From contig CAYUVH010000032.1 in assembly GCA_964448135.1 (NCBI GenBank), positions 124,001-188,000 on the forward strand: a stretch of 64,000 nt of DNA, written 5' to 3'. The translations under genes and the position numbers were made by a program. The notes beneath the pieces are model-generated. The model was not told where the DNA came from. It did not search any database and saw only the letters and a list, made by a program, of their open reading frames with translations. The stretch's first letter is position 1. Each line of letters begins with the position of its first letter. Positions 35,701 through 42,415 of the stretch are shown one piece after another. Origin of the DNA: CAYUVH01 sp964448135 (GTDB lineage Bacteria; Verrucomicrobiota; Verrucomicrobiia; Limisphaerales; UBA8199).

Positions 35701-35795
35701 AGGGCACGCGACGCGCCCAGCGCCAGCAGGGCGCCAACCGCCAGGCCGGACAGGAGAACAGAAACGCGACAGGGTCTGTGGGTCATGTATTTCAT
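32781..35795 (-). CDS. Large exported protein with Ig/SbsA-like domains
   Basis: 1004 residues. Signal peptide MTHRPCRVSVLLSGLAVGALLALGASRALA. Two repeats of the SbsA/Big_5 type are evident: NPPKVLSLTPVLTLQHVRVNFSEQVDPASATNMLNYSF and NPPVIIAAAPSPIIDRIMLTFSEPVQEAYSTNLANFSW. Each is followed by a jelly-roll-like segment starting VARYDAGNTTTAPSGPPDP or IRYDAGTTTTQPAGPLDP. An Ig-like repeat (AQSPPSTTNGVGQKVTFIAAFNPYVNTVQWYSNDVAI) sits between them. The C-terminus PRNQSPRYFRTQLPR is a typical Verrucomicrobial exported tail. Probably a cell-surface or secreted carbohydrate-binding or adhesion protein. Confidence 0.75.
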   Translation of the reverse strand: MKYMTHRPCRVSVLLSGLAVGALLALGASRALASLTIYSDSFESYPVQNPAPSPLTNGPAGGQWFFVAPIPLPITFNEQQILNNGSLGAGFYSKVWASLTNNARLTNAISVSVLPAVVPPYKFRLSFITAADTTDATRSIAFNYAITSSASDLAFVSGQNLDGSQILGGLAGSGVAPAGTTGKSNNRRFEFIFTSSLMTTADTITFDFTRVTNSTGAALNVLLDDVQLTVDDANPPKVLSLTPVLTLQHVRVNFSEQVDPASATNMLNYSFVGGALTVQNASLVSPGIVELWTSAQAPGTSYTLQVTNVLGESGISMTTTQMSFTTPALTISPIRYDAGTTTTQPAGPLDPSVTNAGYWTKTVPVAAGFSMAPVTDDLGSGLNSWSITDSTTAAGNPTCVIPMPQPASVNLGTNGWRLITVSRLADNFGTTASDQFVLFFNPGIRYGLSWGADISGSLWLGSVGGVTYIVSPNLNGFHTNIMVYNPVTKAAAIYFDGQLITDSYTGQALAGSGLTFGGVSTAGKGQMNYNLVQLDVIGATAPSVAQSPPSTTNGVGQKVTFIAAFNPYVNTVQWYSNDVAIAGATATNYTTSFINSGYNGSQFRCRTFSALGDISTAAAVLTVTDDTNPPVIIAAAPSPIIDRIMLTFSEPVQEAYSTNLANFSWVNPGVTNIAARMLDSLTLELRAGPFVQGSNYTVRVSNVRDTSNLIIVSNSPATVVFPTLGSVARYDAGNTTTAPSGPPDPVSPQGGSWILPPFTDPGLSTNAIFDDNATGLNAWQVRDASTTIGAFITYSLNIATNLQDAARQSGFVLSVRSRIAENFGNGPALFAFWEDYKNGRSGFGFNADANNNLVLGLAITNGFTNYVLTADSSALDAYHLYQAAFDPVTRQVSYYYDSNWVATLPFSTTANSIIGLVWGSLASAGEGTVNFNLVDLSAVNPPFVTVTPNGANMDVAYRGILQTATQLVTGPIWTTVATNAGGGTNIYSLPRNQSPRYFRTQLPR

Positions 35796-35859
35796 TGGGT
35801 GGGAGTACGAGGCTGGCGTTGTGGGTCGGGGAGAGTGCGTGATGAAATGGCCGCGGTGA

Positions 35860-36624
35860 TCAGTTATCCCGCAAAAAGGTGTAGTCCGGCCCGGTCGGCA
35901 CCGACAGCGCCGGCGTATAAGTCACCCGCTGGAATTGCGCGTGCCCGTCCGCGAAGGCGACATTGAACCGGAAATCCATGTAGGCCGTGTGCCGGAAGAA
36001 TTCCTTCTGGGTGGCGAGCTCGGGATTGAAAGCGGGATAATACGCGCCTTCCTCGCCGATGGTCACCATGCGCGTGGGACTCTTGATGTCGGTGGATTTG
36101 CAACTCTGGTTGTCGGACATCCAGAGGGTTTTGTAGGTGCCTTCGGGGATGGCATTGTGCGGGTAAGAGGTGCCCTGGGCGAAATAGCGGCTGTTGTTGG
36201 TTCCGATCTCGCTGGGACAGCGGGCGACCTTCACGTCGGAGTCCGCCCGGGTCTCGCTAAGGTAATAGTTGAGCGGACGGTTCGTCACCGTCAGCAGCGC
36301 ATACGCCCCGCTGGCACCGGTCCGGCCCACCCAGCCGTACTGGGTTTGATAGGCATTGCCATCGCTGGCCAGCATGGCGAAAGGCGGAAAGCGGTCGGCG
36401 TAATCGTTGTAGTAAAGGGTCGTGGACAGGCCGATCTGCTTGAGATTGTTGAGGCAACTGATCCGGCTGGCCTTGGCTTTGGCTTTGGCGAGTGCCGGCA
36501 GCAGCATCGCCGCCAGGATCGCGATGATGGCGATGACCACCAGGAGTTCAATCAGGGTGAATCCGAGGCGAGCCCGTGGGGGGAGCGCTGAATGTCTGCG
36601 TGAAGCGCGGCTCATATCCATCAT
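35860..36624 (-). CDS. DUF1559-like type II pseudopilin
   Basis: 254 residues. A 20-residue basic leader precedes LGFTLIELLVVIAIIAILAAMLLPALAKAKAKA. The C-terminal motif is HTAYMDFRFNVAFADGHAQFQ, an H-X13-DG variant of the family signature. It is the gene next to the GntR/LacI-type regulator and upstream of the large exported protein, so it is probably co-transcribed with the carbohydrate cluster. Pseudopilins of this kind commonly accompany such clusters in Verrucomicrobia. Their role in export is assumed, not shown. Confidence 0.82.
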   Translation of the reverse strand: MMDMSRASRRHSALPPRARLGFTLIELLVVIAIIAILAAMLLPALAKAKAKASRISCLNNLKQIGLSTTLYYNDYADRFPPFAMLASDGNAYQTQYGWVGRTGASGAYALLTVTNRPLNYYLSETRADSDVKVARCPSEIGTNNSRYFAQGTSYPHNAIPEGTYKTLWMSDNQSCKSTDIKSPTRMVTIGEEGAYYPAFNPELATQKEFFRHTAYMDFRFNVAFADGHAQFQRVTYTPALSVPTGPDYTFLRDN

Positions 36625-36764
36625 GCGTATTTCAAGGGCAATCTAGTTTCCGACCCGCGGAGCCTTCAACTTTCATTTACATGTCTCCAAAGGGAACATC
36701 TTTGAGTTTCTGCCCCGGTCCCGGCGGGATTGGGCGGGGGGAGGTGACCCGGCGCAGGATAAGG

Positions 36765-37880
36765 TCAACCGAGGGTGTCACCGCGGATGAACTGGGGCAT
36801 GATCTTGCATTCCTCGATTCGCGCGTTTCCGTGGATCATCCCCATCACCAGCCGGCTGACGTTGGCGGCGAAAGCGGTGGGACTTTGAAAGTATCGCGCC
36901 GCGCTGGGCACCACGTCCTCGAGGGTGGTGTAATGCTCGCGCGAAATCAGTGCGACGTCGCCCGGCACGCGCACGCGCCGGTTCAACAGGTGGGTGAGCA
37001 CGGTCAGAAAGTGCGAGGCGCGGGACACCAGGAAGGCGGTCGGCGGATTCCCCCGCGACCGAAGACCGTCCACCCGCTTGCAGATGCCCGTGACGGTGCC
37101 ATCGTGATTGACCACCTCCGCGTGAATTCCCGCCGTCCTTTGTTGCGCCACCGCCTGCAGAAAGCCCGCTTCCGTGCGCGCGTCACCTGCGGCCACCGCG
37201 AATGGATTCACCAGCGCCATGCGCCGGTGACCCCGCGACGCGAACTGACTGACCGCATGCTGGCAGACGGCCTCGTAATCCATATCCACACAGGAGAGTT
37301 TGACCCCCGCATAGCGGGAACCGACCACCACGCAGGGCAGCATGCGGGCCGCGAACCATTGCTGCATGCGTTCGGTCGAGTGCAGCAGCACCCAGCCGGC
37401 GGGATGCAGGGTGCGGGAAATATTCTCAAGGCCGGAATTGTTTCGCGCGCGATACAGCGCCGGGCTGGCGTGAGTCTCAAGCCGGCAATTCTCCTCGGCC
37501 AGGTGCTGGCGCAGCCGGTCCACGAGGAAGAGCACAAAGGGATTCAACCCTTCGAGCGCCGCCGGCATCAACAGCACCACGCGGTTTCCCTCCCGCCGCA
37601 CCTTGGCCGAGCGTGAAGAAACAATCCGCCGCCGGGATCCCCGCCGGCATTTGAGCACCCCTTCCTCGCGCAGTCGTTCCAGAGCCGCGCGGAGGGTTTT
37701 GCGGCCAACGTGGAGTTGGGCCGACAGGGCATGTTCCCCGGGCAGGGTGTCGCCCCACCGGCCACCCTGGATTTCCTCCAGCAGCACGGCGGCGGTTTGA
37801 GCAACGAGCGAGGTTTTTTGCGGCAGGCGCTTCGTAAGCGCAAAGGATAATCCGCGGCGGGAGCTTTGTCCAAAAGTCAC
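36765..37880 (-). CDS. GntR-HTH / LacI-type sensor transcriptional regulator
   Basis: About 371 residues from a GTG at 37880, preceded by CTGGGGGTC. The winged helix is LPGEHALSAQLHVGRKTLRAALERLREEGVLKCRRGSRRRI, a GntR-type pattern. The C-terminal half has the periplasmic-binding-protein fold of LacI regulators: PCVVVGSRYAGVKLSCVDMDYEAVCQHAVSQFASRGHRRMALV and RRVRVPGDVALISRE. The frame is open to 38051, but that part covers dispersed palindromic repeats and is unlikely to be translated. It likely senses a sugar and regulates the cluster that follows it, down to GH116. Confidence 0.82.
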   Translation of the reverse strand: MTFGQSSRRGLSFALTKRLPQKTSLVAQTAAVLLEEIQGGRWGDTLPGEHALSAQLHVGRKTLRAALERLREEGVLKCRRGSRRRIVSSRSAKVRREGNRVVLLMPAALEGLNPFVLFLVDRLRQHLAEENCRLETHASPALYRARNNSGLENISRTLHPAGWVLLHSTERMQQWFAARMLPCVVVGSRYAGVKLSCVDMDYEAVCQHAVSQFASRGHRRMALVNPFAVAAGDARTEAGFLQAVAQQRTAGIHAEVVNHDGTVTGICKRVDGLRSRGNPPTAFLVSRASHFLTVLTHLLNRRVRVPGDVALISREHYTTLEDVVPSAARYFQSPTAFAANVSRLVMGMIHGNARIEECKIMPQFIRGDTLG

Positions 37881-37910
37881 CGACCCCCAGGAACAATCCG
37901 CTCTTCCGGC

Positions 37911-37949
37911 ACCGCAATCGAGGGCTGTTCTTGGACACAAAAAGTCCGG
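37911..37949. repeat. Dispersed repeat, ACCGCAATCGAGGGCTGTTC family (copy 1)
   Basis: 39-bp unit ending GGACACAAAAAGTCCGG, with GGAC/GTCC inverted ends. A copy with one mismatch lies at 39774-39812. Both are intergenic. Confidence 0.8.
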
Positions 37950-38000
37950 ATCATTGCCCGGACGGCTCCGACAACGGTAAATCTCAGGCATTGCGGGCGC

Positions 38001-38028
38001 GCTGCGGCTTATAAAGCCGCGCTCCGGG
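38001..38028. repeat. Dispersed palindromic repeat, GCGGCTTATAAAGCCGC family (copy 2)
   Basis: Identical in 28 bp to 26957-26984, in the same orientation, 11 kb away. Followed by GACTTTTTG. Confidence 0.8.
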
Positions 38029-38307
38029 ACTTTTTGTGCAAAGTCCCCCAAGGAAGAGGGAGAGCGGTTGAAGGGTTTGGGTTTTAGTCAGCACTTGGTA
38101 AAGCTCGCTCCGAAGGGTCGTCGGGAATATGGAGCCTCGTCAGCTCGGCTGCTACTCGGAAGGATGCAGACGCCGTTCCTCGCAACTACATGGATTGGGC
38201 TACAGCAGTTTATTTAATTCTGCAGCCAAGCCGCCAAGACGTCGCGGCCGCGCAGCAGCGCGGCCCTACCGTTAATGCTCTAAAGCCGAGAGTCCGAACG
38301 GAATGCG

Positions 38308-39582
38308 TTACTTCGCTGCGCTATAGCGTTCGACGCGGACTTTGGCGGTGATGGCGTGGGCGAGCATGCGTTCGACGGTGCATTGGCGCTCGGTGACGGC
38401 GCCGACTTCGCGGCTGGCGGCGCCGGTCATGCGCTGGTAGGTGCAGGTCTTCAAAAACTTTCCGACCCAGACGCCACCGGTGTAACGCGCGGCGCGGCTG
38501 GTGGGCAGGATGTGGTTCGTGCCGATGGATTTATCGCCGTAGGCCACGGTGGTTTCCTCGCCGATAAAGAGTGAGCCGTAGTTCACCAGCTTTTCGGCGT
38601 AATAATCGAGATCGGCGACGTGCAGTTCGAGGTGCTCGGGGGCGTAATCGTCGCTGATCGCGATGGCTTCTTCCCGATGATCGGCCACGTAAACGATGCC
38701 GTTGTCACGCCAGGAAAGTTGGGCGATTTCGCTGGTGGGCAGGACGGCGAGTTGCCGCTCCACCTCGGCGATGGTTCGTTGCGCGAAACCTTCGCTCAGG
38801 CAAACGAGGCAGATGCCGCTGTTGGGATCGTGCTCGGCCTGGCCGAGCAGATCGCAGGCGACAAGCGCGGGATCGGCGGTATCGTCCGCGATGACCATGA
38901 TTTCGGTGGGGCCGGCGAGCAAATCAATGCCGCAGCGCCCGAACAACTGGCGCTTGGCTTCGGCGACAAACTTGTTACCCGCGCCGCACAACACGTCCAC
39001 CGGCGGCACATCGCCCAGACCAAACGCCATCAATGCGAGCGCGGGCACGCCACCGAGGATGAACACGCGATCGGCACCGGCCTGGCGAATGGCGTTGATG
39101 GTGGCGGGAAACCAGCCCTCGCCCTTCACCGGCGGCGTGCAGGCCACGACGGATTTCACGCCCGCGACTTTCGCCGGGATGATGCTCATCTGCGCGGAGC
39201 CGAACATCGGGTAACGGCCGCCGGGAATGTAACTGCCGACGGAATTCACGGGGATGTGCTTGTGGCCCAAAACGACGCCGGGGCGGATGGCGACTTCGAG
39301 CGGGTGCATCGTTGCCAGTTGCGCCTGGGCGAAACGGCGCACGTTGTCCTGGCAGTATTCGGTGTCCTTCACGACCTGCTCCGGCAGCTTGGCGACGGCC
39401 TCCTGGATTTGCGCCTCGCTCAATTCGAAGCTGCGCGGGCTCCATTCGTCGAACTTCTCGCTGTATCGGCGCACGGCATCCATGCCGTGTTTCTCCAGGT
39501 CCTTCAGCATCTGGGAGACGATCTGGGAAGTCTGCTCGTCCGTTTCAAACAACCGATGTCCGCCGTTTTTAATGATTTTCAT
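38308..39582 (-). CDS. Histidinol dehydrogenase-family NAD-dependent dehydrogenase, HpsN-like subgroup
   Basis: 424 residues from ATG 39582 (MKIIKNGGHRLFETDEQ). Conserved family blocks are KHIPVNSVGSYIPGGRYPMFGSAQM, DVLCGAGNKFVAEAKRQLFGRCGIDLLAGPTEIMVIADDTADP, LLGQAEHDPNSG, DYAPEHLELHVADLDYYAEKL and IGTNHILPTSRAARYTGG. Zn-binding and catalytic E/H residues (Q-A-E-H, A-P-E-H-L-E) are present. Segment details such as NYGSLFIGEETTVAYGDKS and KTCTYQRMTGAASREVG match sulfopropanediol 3-dehydrogenase (HpsN)-type paralogues better than biosynthetic HisD. No other his gene is near. It probably oxidises a small polyol or sulfonated alcohol. Confidence 0.8.
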   Translation of the reverse strand: MKIIKNGGHRLFETDEQTSQIVSQMLKDLEKHGMDAVRRYSEKFDEWSPRSFELSEAQIQEAVAKLPEQVVKDTEYCQDNVRRFAQAQLATMHPLEVAIRPGVVLGHKHIPVNSVGSYIPGGRYPMFGSAQMSIIPAKVAGVKSVVACTPPVKGEGWFPATINAIRQAGADRVFILGGVPALALMAFGLGDVPPVDVLCGAGNKFVAEAKRQLFGRCGIDLLAGPTEIMVIADDTADPALVACDLLGQAEHDPNSGICLVCLSEGFAQRTIAEVERQLAVLPTSEIAQLSWRDNGIVYVADHREEAIAISDDYAPEHLELHVADLDYYAEKLVNYGSLFIGEETTVAYGDKSIGTNHILPTSRAARYTGGVWVGKFLKTCTYQRMTGAASREVGAVTERQCTVERMLAHAITAKVRVERYSAAK

Positions 39583-39906
39583 CCTGCCTCGAAAAGTTCG
39601 TACAAATTGTTCCCGGACTTTGTCATAGGTGTGGCCGGGTGTTAAGCGGAATCCGTTGGGTGGGAACCGGAGAGTGCCGCTTGTGCCACGCTGCTTGGAA
39701 CGGAGCGCGACTGGCCGGAGCCAAATGCGAAGCCCGCTGCAACGGGCTTTCCCGATGCGGAGTTTAACCAGGGACCGCAATCGAGGGCTGTTCTTGGACA
39801 AAAAAAGTCCGGCAATTCGGCTTGCCCGGGATGAACGTGGGATAGCTGAACCAAACCGGCATCAGCGCGGTGCCGGTTGGAGTGTCCGGCTAGAATAGGC
39901 GTGCTT
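39583..39906. other. Repeat-rich intergenic region
   Basis: 324 bases with no convincing gene. It contains a hairpin with AAGCCCG/CGGGCTT arms (39730-39749), the second copy of the ACCGCAATCGAGGG repeat (39774-39812), and a dyad around CCGGCATCAGCGCGGTGCCGG. Reading frames through it encode nothing recognisable. Confidence 0.6.
39774..39812. repeat. Dispersed repeat, ACCGCAATCGAGGGCTGTTC family (copy 2)
   Basis: Matches 37911-37949 in 38 of 39 positions (GGACAAAAAAAGTCC here). Same orientation, 1.9 kb apart, on either side of the HpsN-like gene. Confidence 0.8.
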
Positions 39907-40056
39907 ATGAAGCCCTTGCCGCATCGAGCGGAAAACCCCTCCACGGACCATCAGAACGGACTCACGGCTGCCATTGCCATCGTGGTCATCGCCGCCAGCC
40001 TGCTCAGCTTTTATGTCCTGTGGGCGAAGTGCGTATGCGCCTGGCCGTTTCACTAG
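39907..40056 (+). CDS. Small single-span membrane protein
   Basis: 49 residues from ATG 39907. A polar N-terminus MKPLPHRAENPSTDHQNGL precedes a hydrophobic helix TAAIAIVVIAASLLSFYVLW and a short cysteine-containing tail AKCVCAWPFH. The composition is plausible for a small membrane protein, but no family is known and no ribosome-binding site is obvious. It may not be expressed. Confidence 0.35.
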   Translation: MKPLPHRAENPSTDHQNGLTAAIAIVVIAASLLSFYVLWAKCVCAWPFH

Positions 40057-40178
40057 AGCGAATCAAATTACTTCGTGGCTGCGGTTAGCGATGCCGCAGC
40101 CGGCAGAGGACTGCCGACCCTACCCTTGGGCGGCCACAGTTTTAGTGAAATTGCTGTAGCGCCCGCGCGAAAACGCGG

Positions 40179-41966
40179 CTAGTCGATTTTCACGCTATCC
40201 AGTTGGAAGGTGAATTTGCCCGTGGGATTGCCGGCACCGATGAAGATCCCGGCCACGTCGTGGGCGTCGGTTTCGAAGTCGGCGAAGGTGAAGGTGAAGG
40301 GTTTCCATTCAGGCCCGGCGACGAAGGTTTTCATGAGCGGCGCCCAGTTTTTGCTCGGGCAAAACAGCATGACGGAATAGGCACGACCGTCGCCCCTGGC
40401 CCAGAAGGAGACGGATTTTTTTGAGGATAGATTGGCGGGCTGCATCTGAACCGGCCCGGGGAAGAACATCGCCCCGGCCCACGCGGCATCCGATCCACCA
40501 ATCACTTCGCCTTCGACCCGGAGGGAATACTTGCTGTTTTCTGCGCCGCCCTCGACAACCTTGAATTCGGCGGTGGATTTGCCGCCGCGCAGGCTGTCGG
40601 TGGAGGTCTGCCAGCCGGCGCCGAATTTGGAGCGAATTCTGCCTTCTTCGAAATCGCTCACGAGGCCGGTGCCAAAATCCGGGGGCGGCGTGCCTTGCTT
40701 CGCGGCGACGCGCTGTTTTTCGGCGCGCTTTTGGTAGGCGACGCGATCGAGCGCCACGCCTTCCTTCCAAACGCCAGCGATTTTGCGGGTGGCTTTGAGG
40801 TCGGCGGTAGGATCGCCTTCGACGAGAAGCAGGTCGGCGCGCAGGCCGGGAGCAATGCGGCCGCGATCTTCGAGATGGAAGCAGGTGGCGGGCACGGAGG
40901 TGGCGGCGGTGAGGGCTTCGGCGGGCGTGAGGCCGGCGGCGACGAGGAGTTCGAGTTCTTCGTGGATGCTCGCGCCGTGGGTGGTGCCGGGATTTGGGCA
41001 ATCGGTCCCGGCGCAGATGGGGACGCGGGCGGCTTTGAGCTGGCGGACGGCGGCTTCGGCGTTGGAATAGTCGGCGGGTTTGCGTTTCCCTTGGGGGAAT
41101 GACGCACCGAGGCGATCTATTTCCACCGCGGAATAGTAAGGCGAAAGATCCGGATCCTTGAGCAGCGCCGGCTCGTGCTTCGGCGCGGCGACGTTGTGAA
41201 GCACAGTGAGCGTGGGGACGATGAACGTGTGATGATCGGCGGCGAGTTTGGCGAAGTCCGCGGCGGGAGGCTCTTCGATGAAAATATGGACCAAGGCATC
41301 GGCGCCGGCTTCGATGGTCTCGCGGGCTTCGGATTGCGAGCCGATGTGGACGACGGCCATCTTTTTGCGGGCGTGCGCGGCTTCGACGAGGGCTTTGAGC
41401 GTGGGGACATCTATGGTGGGCATGGGGCGACCGAAGGCCCGGCCATGTTCATAAACGATTTTGATGTAGTCGGAGCCTTCGGCGAGGCGGGCGTCCACGA
41501 AGGCCTGGGCTTCGGCGGGGGAGGAGATCGTCGGGATTTCCTGACCGTACTCGGTGCCGTGGCCGCCGGGGGCGGTGGCGAGGATGCCGGCGGAGCGGAG
41601 ATCGGCCAGGTCGGCGCCTTTGCCGGCGGCGATCTCGTCGTGGATTTCCTTGAGTGATTCGAGGCCGGTGAACATGTCGCATTCGGTGGTGACGCCGAAG
41701 GCGAGGGCCTGGCGCAGGGAGTTCGCGCCCCAGACGTGGGTATGGGCATCAAACAAGCCGGGCAGGAGGGTTTTGCCGGTAACGTCCACGACTTGGGCGT
41801 CCGCGGGAATGGGGATGTCCTTGCCGACCGCGGCGATTTTCCCGTCGCGGACGAGGACGGTGGTGTTGGTGAGGAGTTTCGTGCCGTCGAAGACGCGGGC
41901 GTTTTGAAACGCAATCGGCGCGGCGGCGGCCGGTAGCAACAGGCAGAATAGGATGAGAAATCTCAT
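40179..41966 (-). CDS. Amidohydrolase-family protein with C-terminal CIA30 domain
   Basis: 595 residues with signal peptide MRFLILFCLLLPAAAA. The amidohydrolase domain has KTLLPGLFDAHTHVWG (HxH metal site), a His in VVHIGSQSE and GADALVHIF, and the Asp site ICAGTDCPNPGT. LRADLLLVEGDPTADL closes the beta-sandwich. A hydrophobic linker and a CIA30-type jelly roll begin near residue 430 (GLVSDFEEGRIRSKFGAGW, later KKSVSFWARGDGRAYSVMLF). Such proteins hydrolyse amide or cyclic imide bonds in the periplasm; the substrate is unknown. CIA30 domains are thought to bind ligands or partners. It is a single gene on the minus strand. Confidence 0.85.
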   Translation of the reverse strand: MRFLILFCLLLPAAAAPIAFQNARVFDGTKLLTNTTVLVRDGKIAAVGKDIPIPADAQVVDVTGKTLLPGLFDAHTHVWGANSLRQALAFGVTTECDMFTGLESLKEIHDEIAAGKGADLADLRSAGILATAPGGHGTEYGQEIPTISSPAEAQAFVDARLAEGSDYIKIVYEHGRAFGRPMPTIDVPTLKALVEAAHARKKMAVVHIGSQSEARETIEAGADALVHIFIEEPPAADFAKLAADHHTFIVPTLTVLHNVAAPKHEPALLKDPDLSPYYSAVEIDRLGASFPQGKRKPADYSNAEAAVRQLKAARVPICAGTDCPNPGTTHGASIHEELELLVAAGLTPAEALTAATSVPATCFHLEDRGRIAPGLRADLLLVEGDPTADLKATRKIAGVWKEGVALDRVAYQKRAEKQRVAAKQGTPPPDFGTGLVSDFEEGRIRSKFGAGWQTSTDSLRGGKSTAEFKVVEGGAENSKYSLRVEGEVIGGSDAAWAGAMFFPGPVQMQPANLSSKKSVSFWARGDGRAYSVMLFCPSKNWAPLMKTFVAGPEWKPFTFTFADFETDAHDVAGIFIGAGNPTGKFTFQLDSVKID

Positions 41967-42415
41967 GGCAACGGGAGGAGTCTAGGAAGGGAGCGCGGCC
42001 GGGGGAATTGGAAAGAGGGCCGGGATTTGTAGTCGAAGGGGGAAGGAAAAATCCCCCCTCATCCGCCTCCGCGAGGACGCTATGGCGCGACAAGCCCCAG
42101 CTCTCTCCCAAAGGGAGAGGGAGAGCATTGGGCGGCGTTGGGTCGGAGGCAAGGAGGCACGCGATCGGCTGGTCTTAGCTGGGAACAATGGGCGAAAGGG
42201 CCAACCCGTGGGGCGGGCGGACGCTGCTGCGGACAGGAATGTCCGCGCTCCGGGGGCATACCCTCTATCAGGGTGCAACATGCAACAAACCGCATAAACA
42301 TGGGTCGAAAGCGGGTTGCGACCCGCAACAAAAGGTGCAACAAGGGTGCTACGGGTTGAAGAATGCCCATAAACATTGGCCGAAATTAAGGCGCAAGTCG
42401 CAACAAGGGCTGTTT
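41967..42415. other. Repeat-rich intergenic region with imperfect direct repeats
   Basis: 449 bases with no gene called. It holds a CTCTCTCCC/GGGAGAGG palindrome (42101-42126), a GCTGCGGACAGGAATGTCCGC repeat (42226-42253), and two imperfect direct repeats starting CATAAACAT at 42293 and 42369. The latter end in GCAACAAGGG (near 42338-42355 and 42400-42409). It could contain an expression or replication signal, but nothing specific is recognised. Confidence 0.6.
42226..42253. repeat. Dispersed palindromic repeat, GCGGACAGGAATGTCCGC family (copy 1)
   Basis: 28-bp unit ending GCGCTCCGG. Identical core at 43395-43422 (inside a gene) and a near-identical unit at 47614-47641. GGACA/TGTCC arms flank GGAA. 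Confidence 0.85.

Larger units (their letters stand above)
37881..38307. other. Repeat-rich intergenic region upstream of the carbohydrate cluster
   Basis: 427 bases without a credible gene. They carry two dispersed palindromic repeats (37911-37949 and 38001-38028), a CGCGGCCGCGCAGCAGCGCGGCC stretch near 38244, and otherwise unassigned sequence. The regulator promoter should lie here, but no consensus boxes were recognised. Confidence 0.6.

Noticed and set aside
37881..38051. N-terminal extension of the GntR/LacI-type regulator
   Set aside because: The extra 57 codons run through two dispersed palindromic repeats; the GTG at 37880 has a better ribosome-binding context and the HTH starts shortly after.
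39583..39801. N-terminal extension of the HpsN-like gene (73 codons)
   Set aside because: It translates intergenic repeat sequence; the family start MKIIKNGG follows from ATG 39582.
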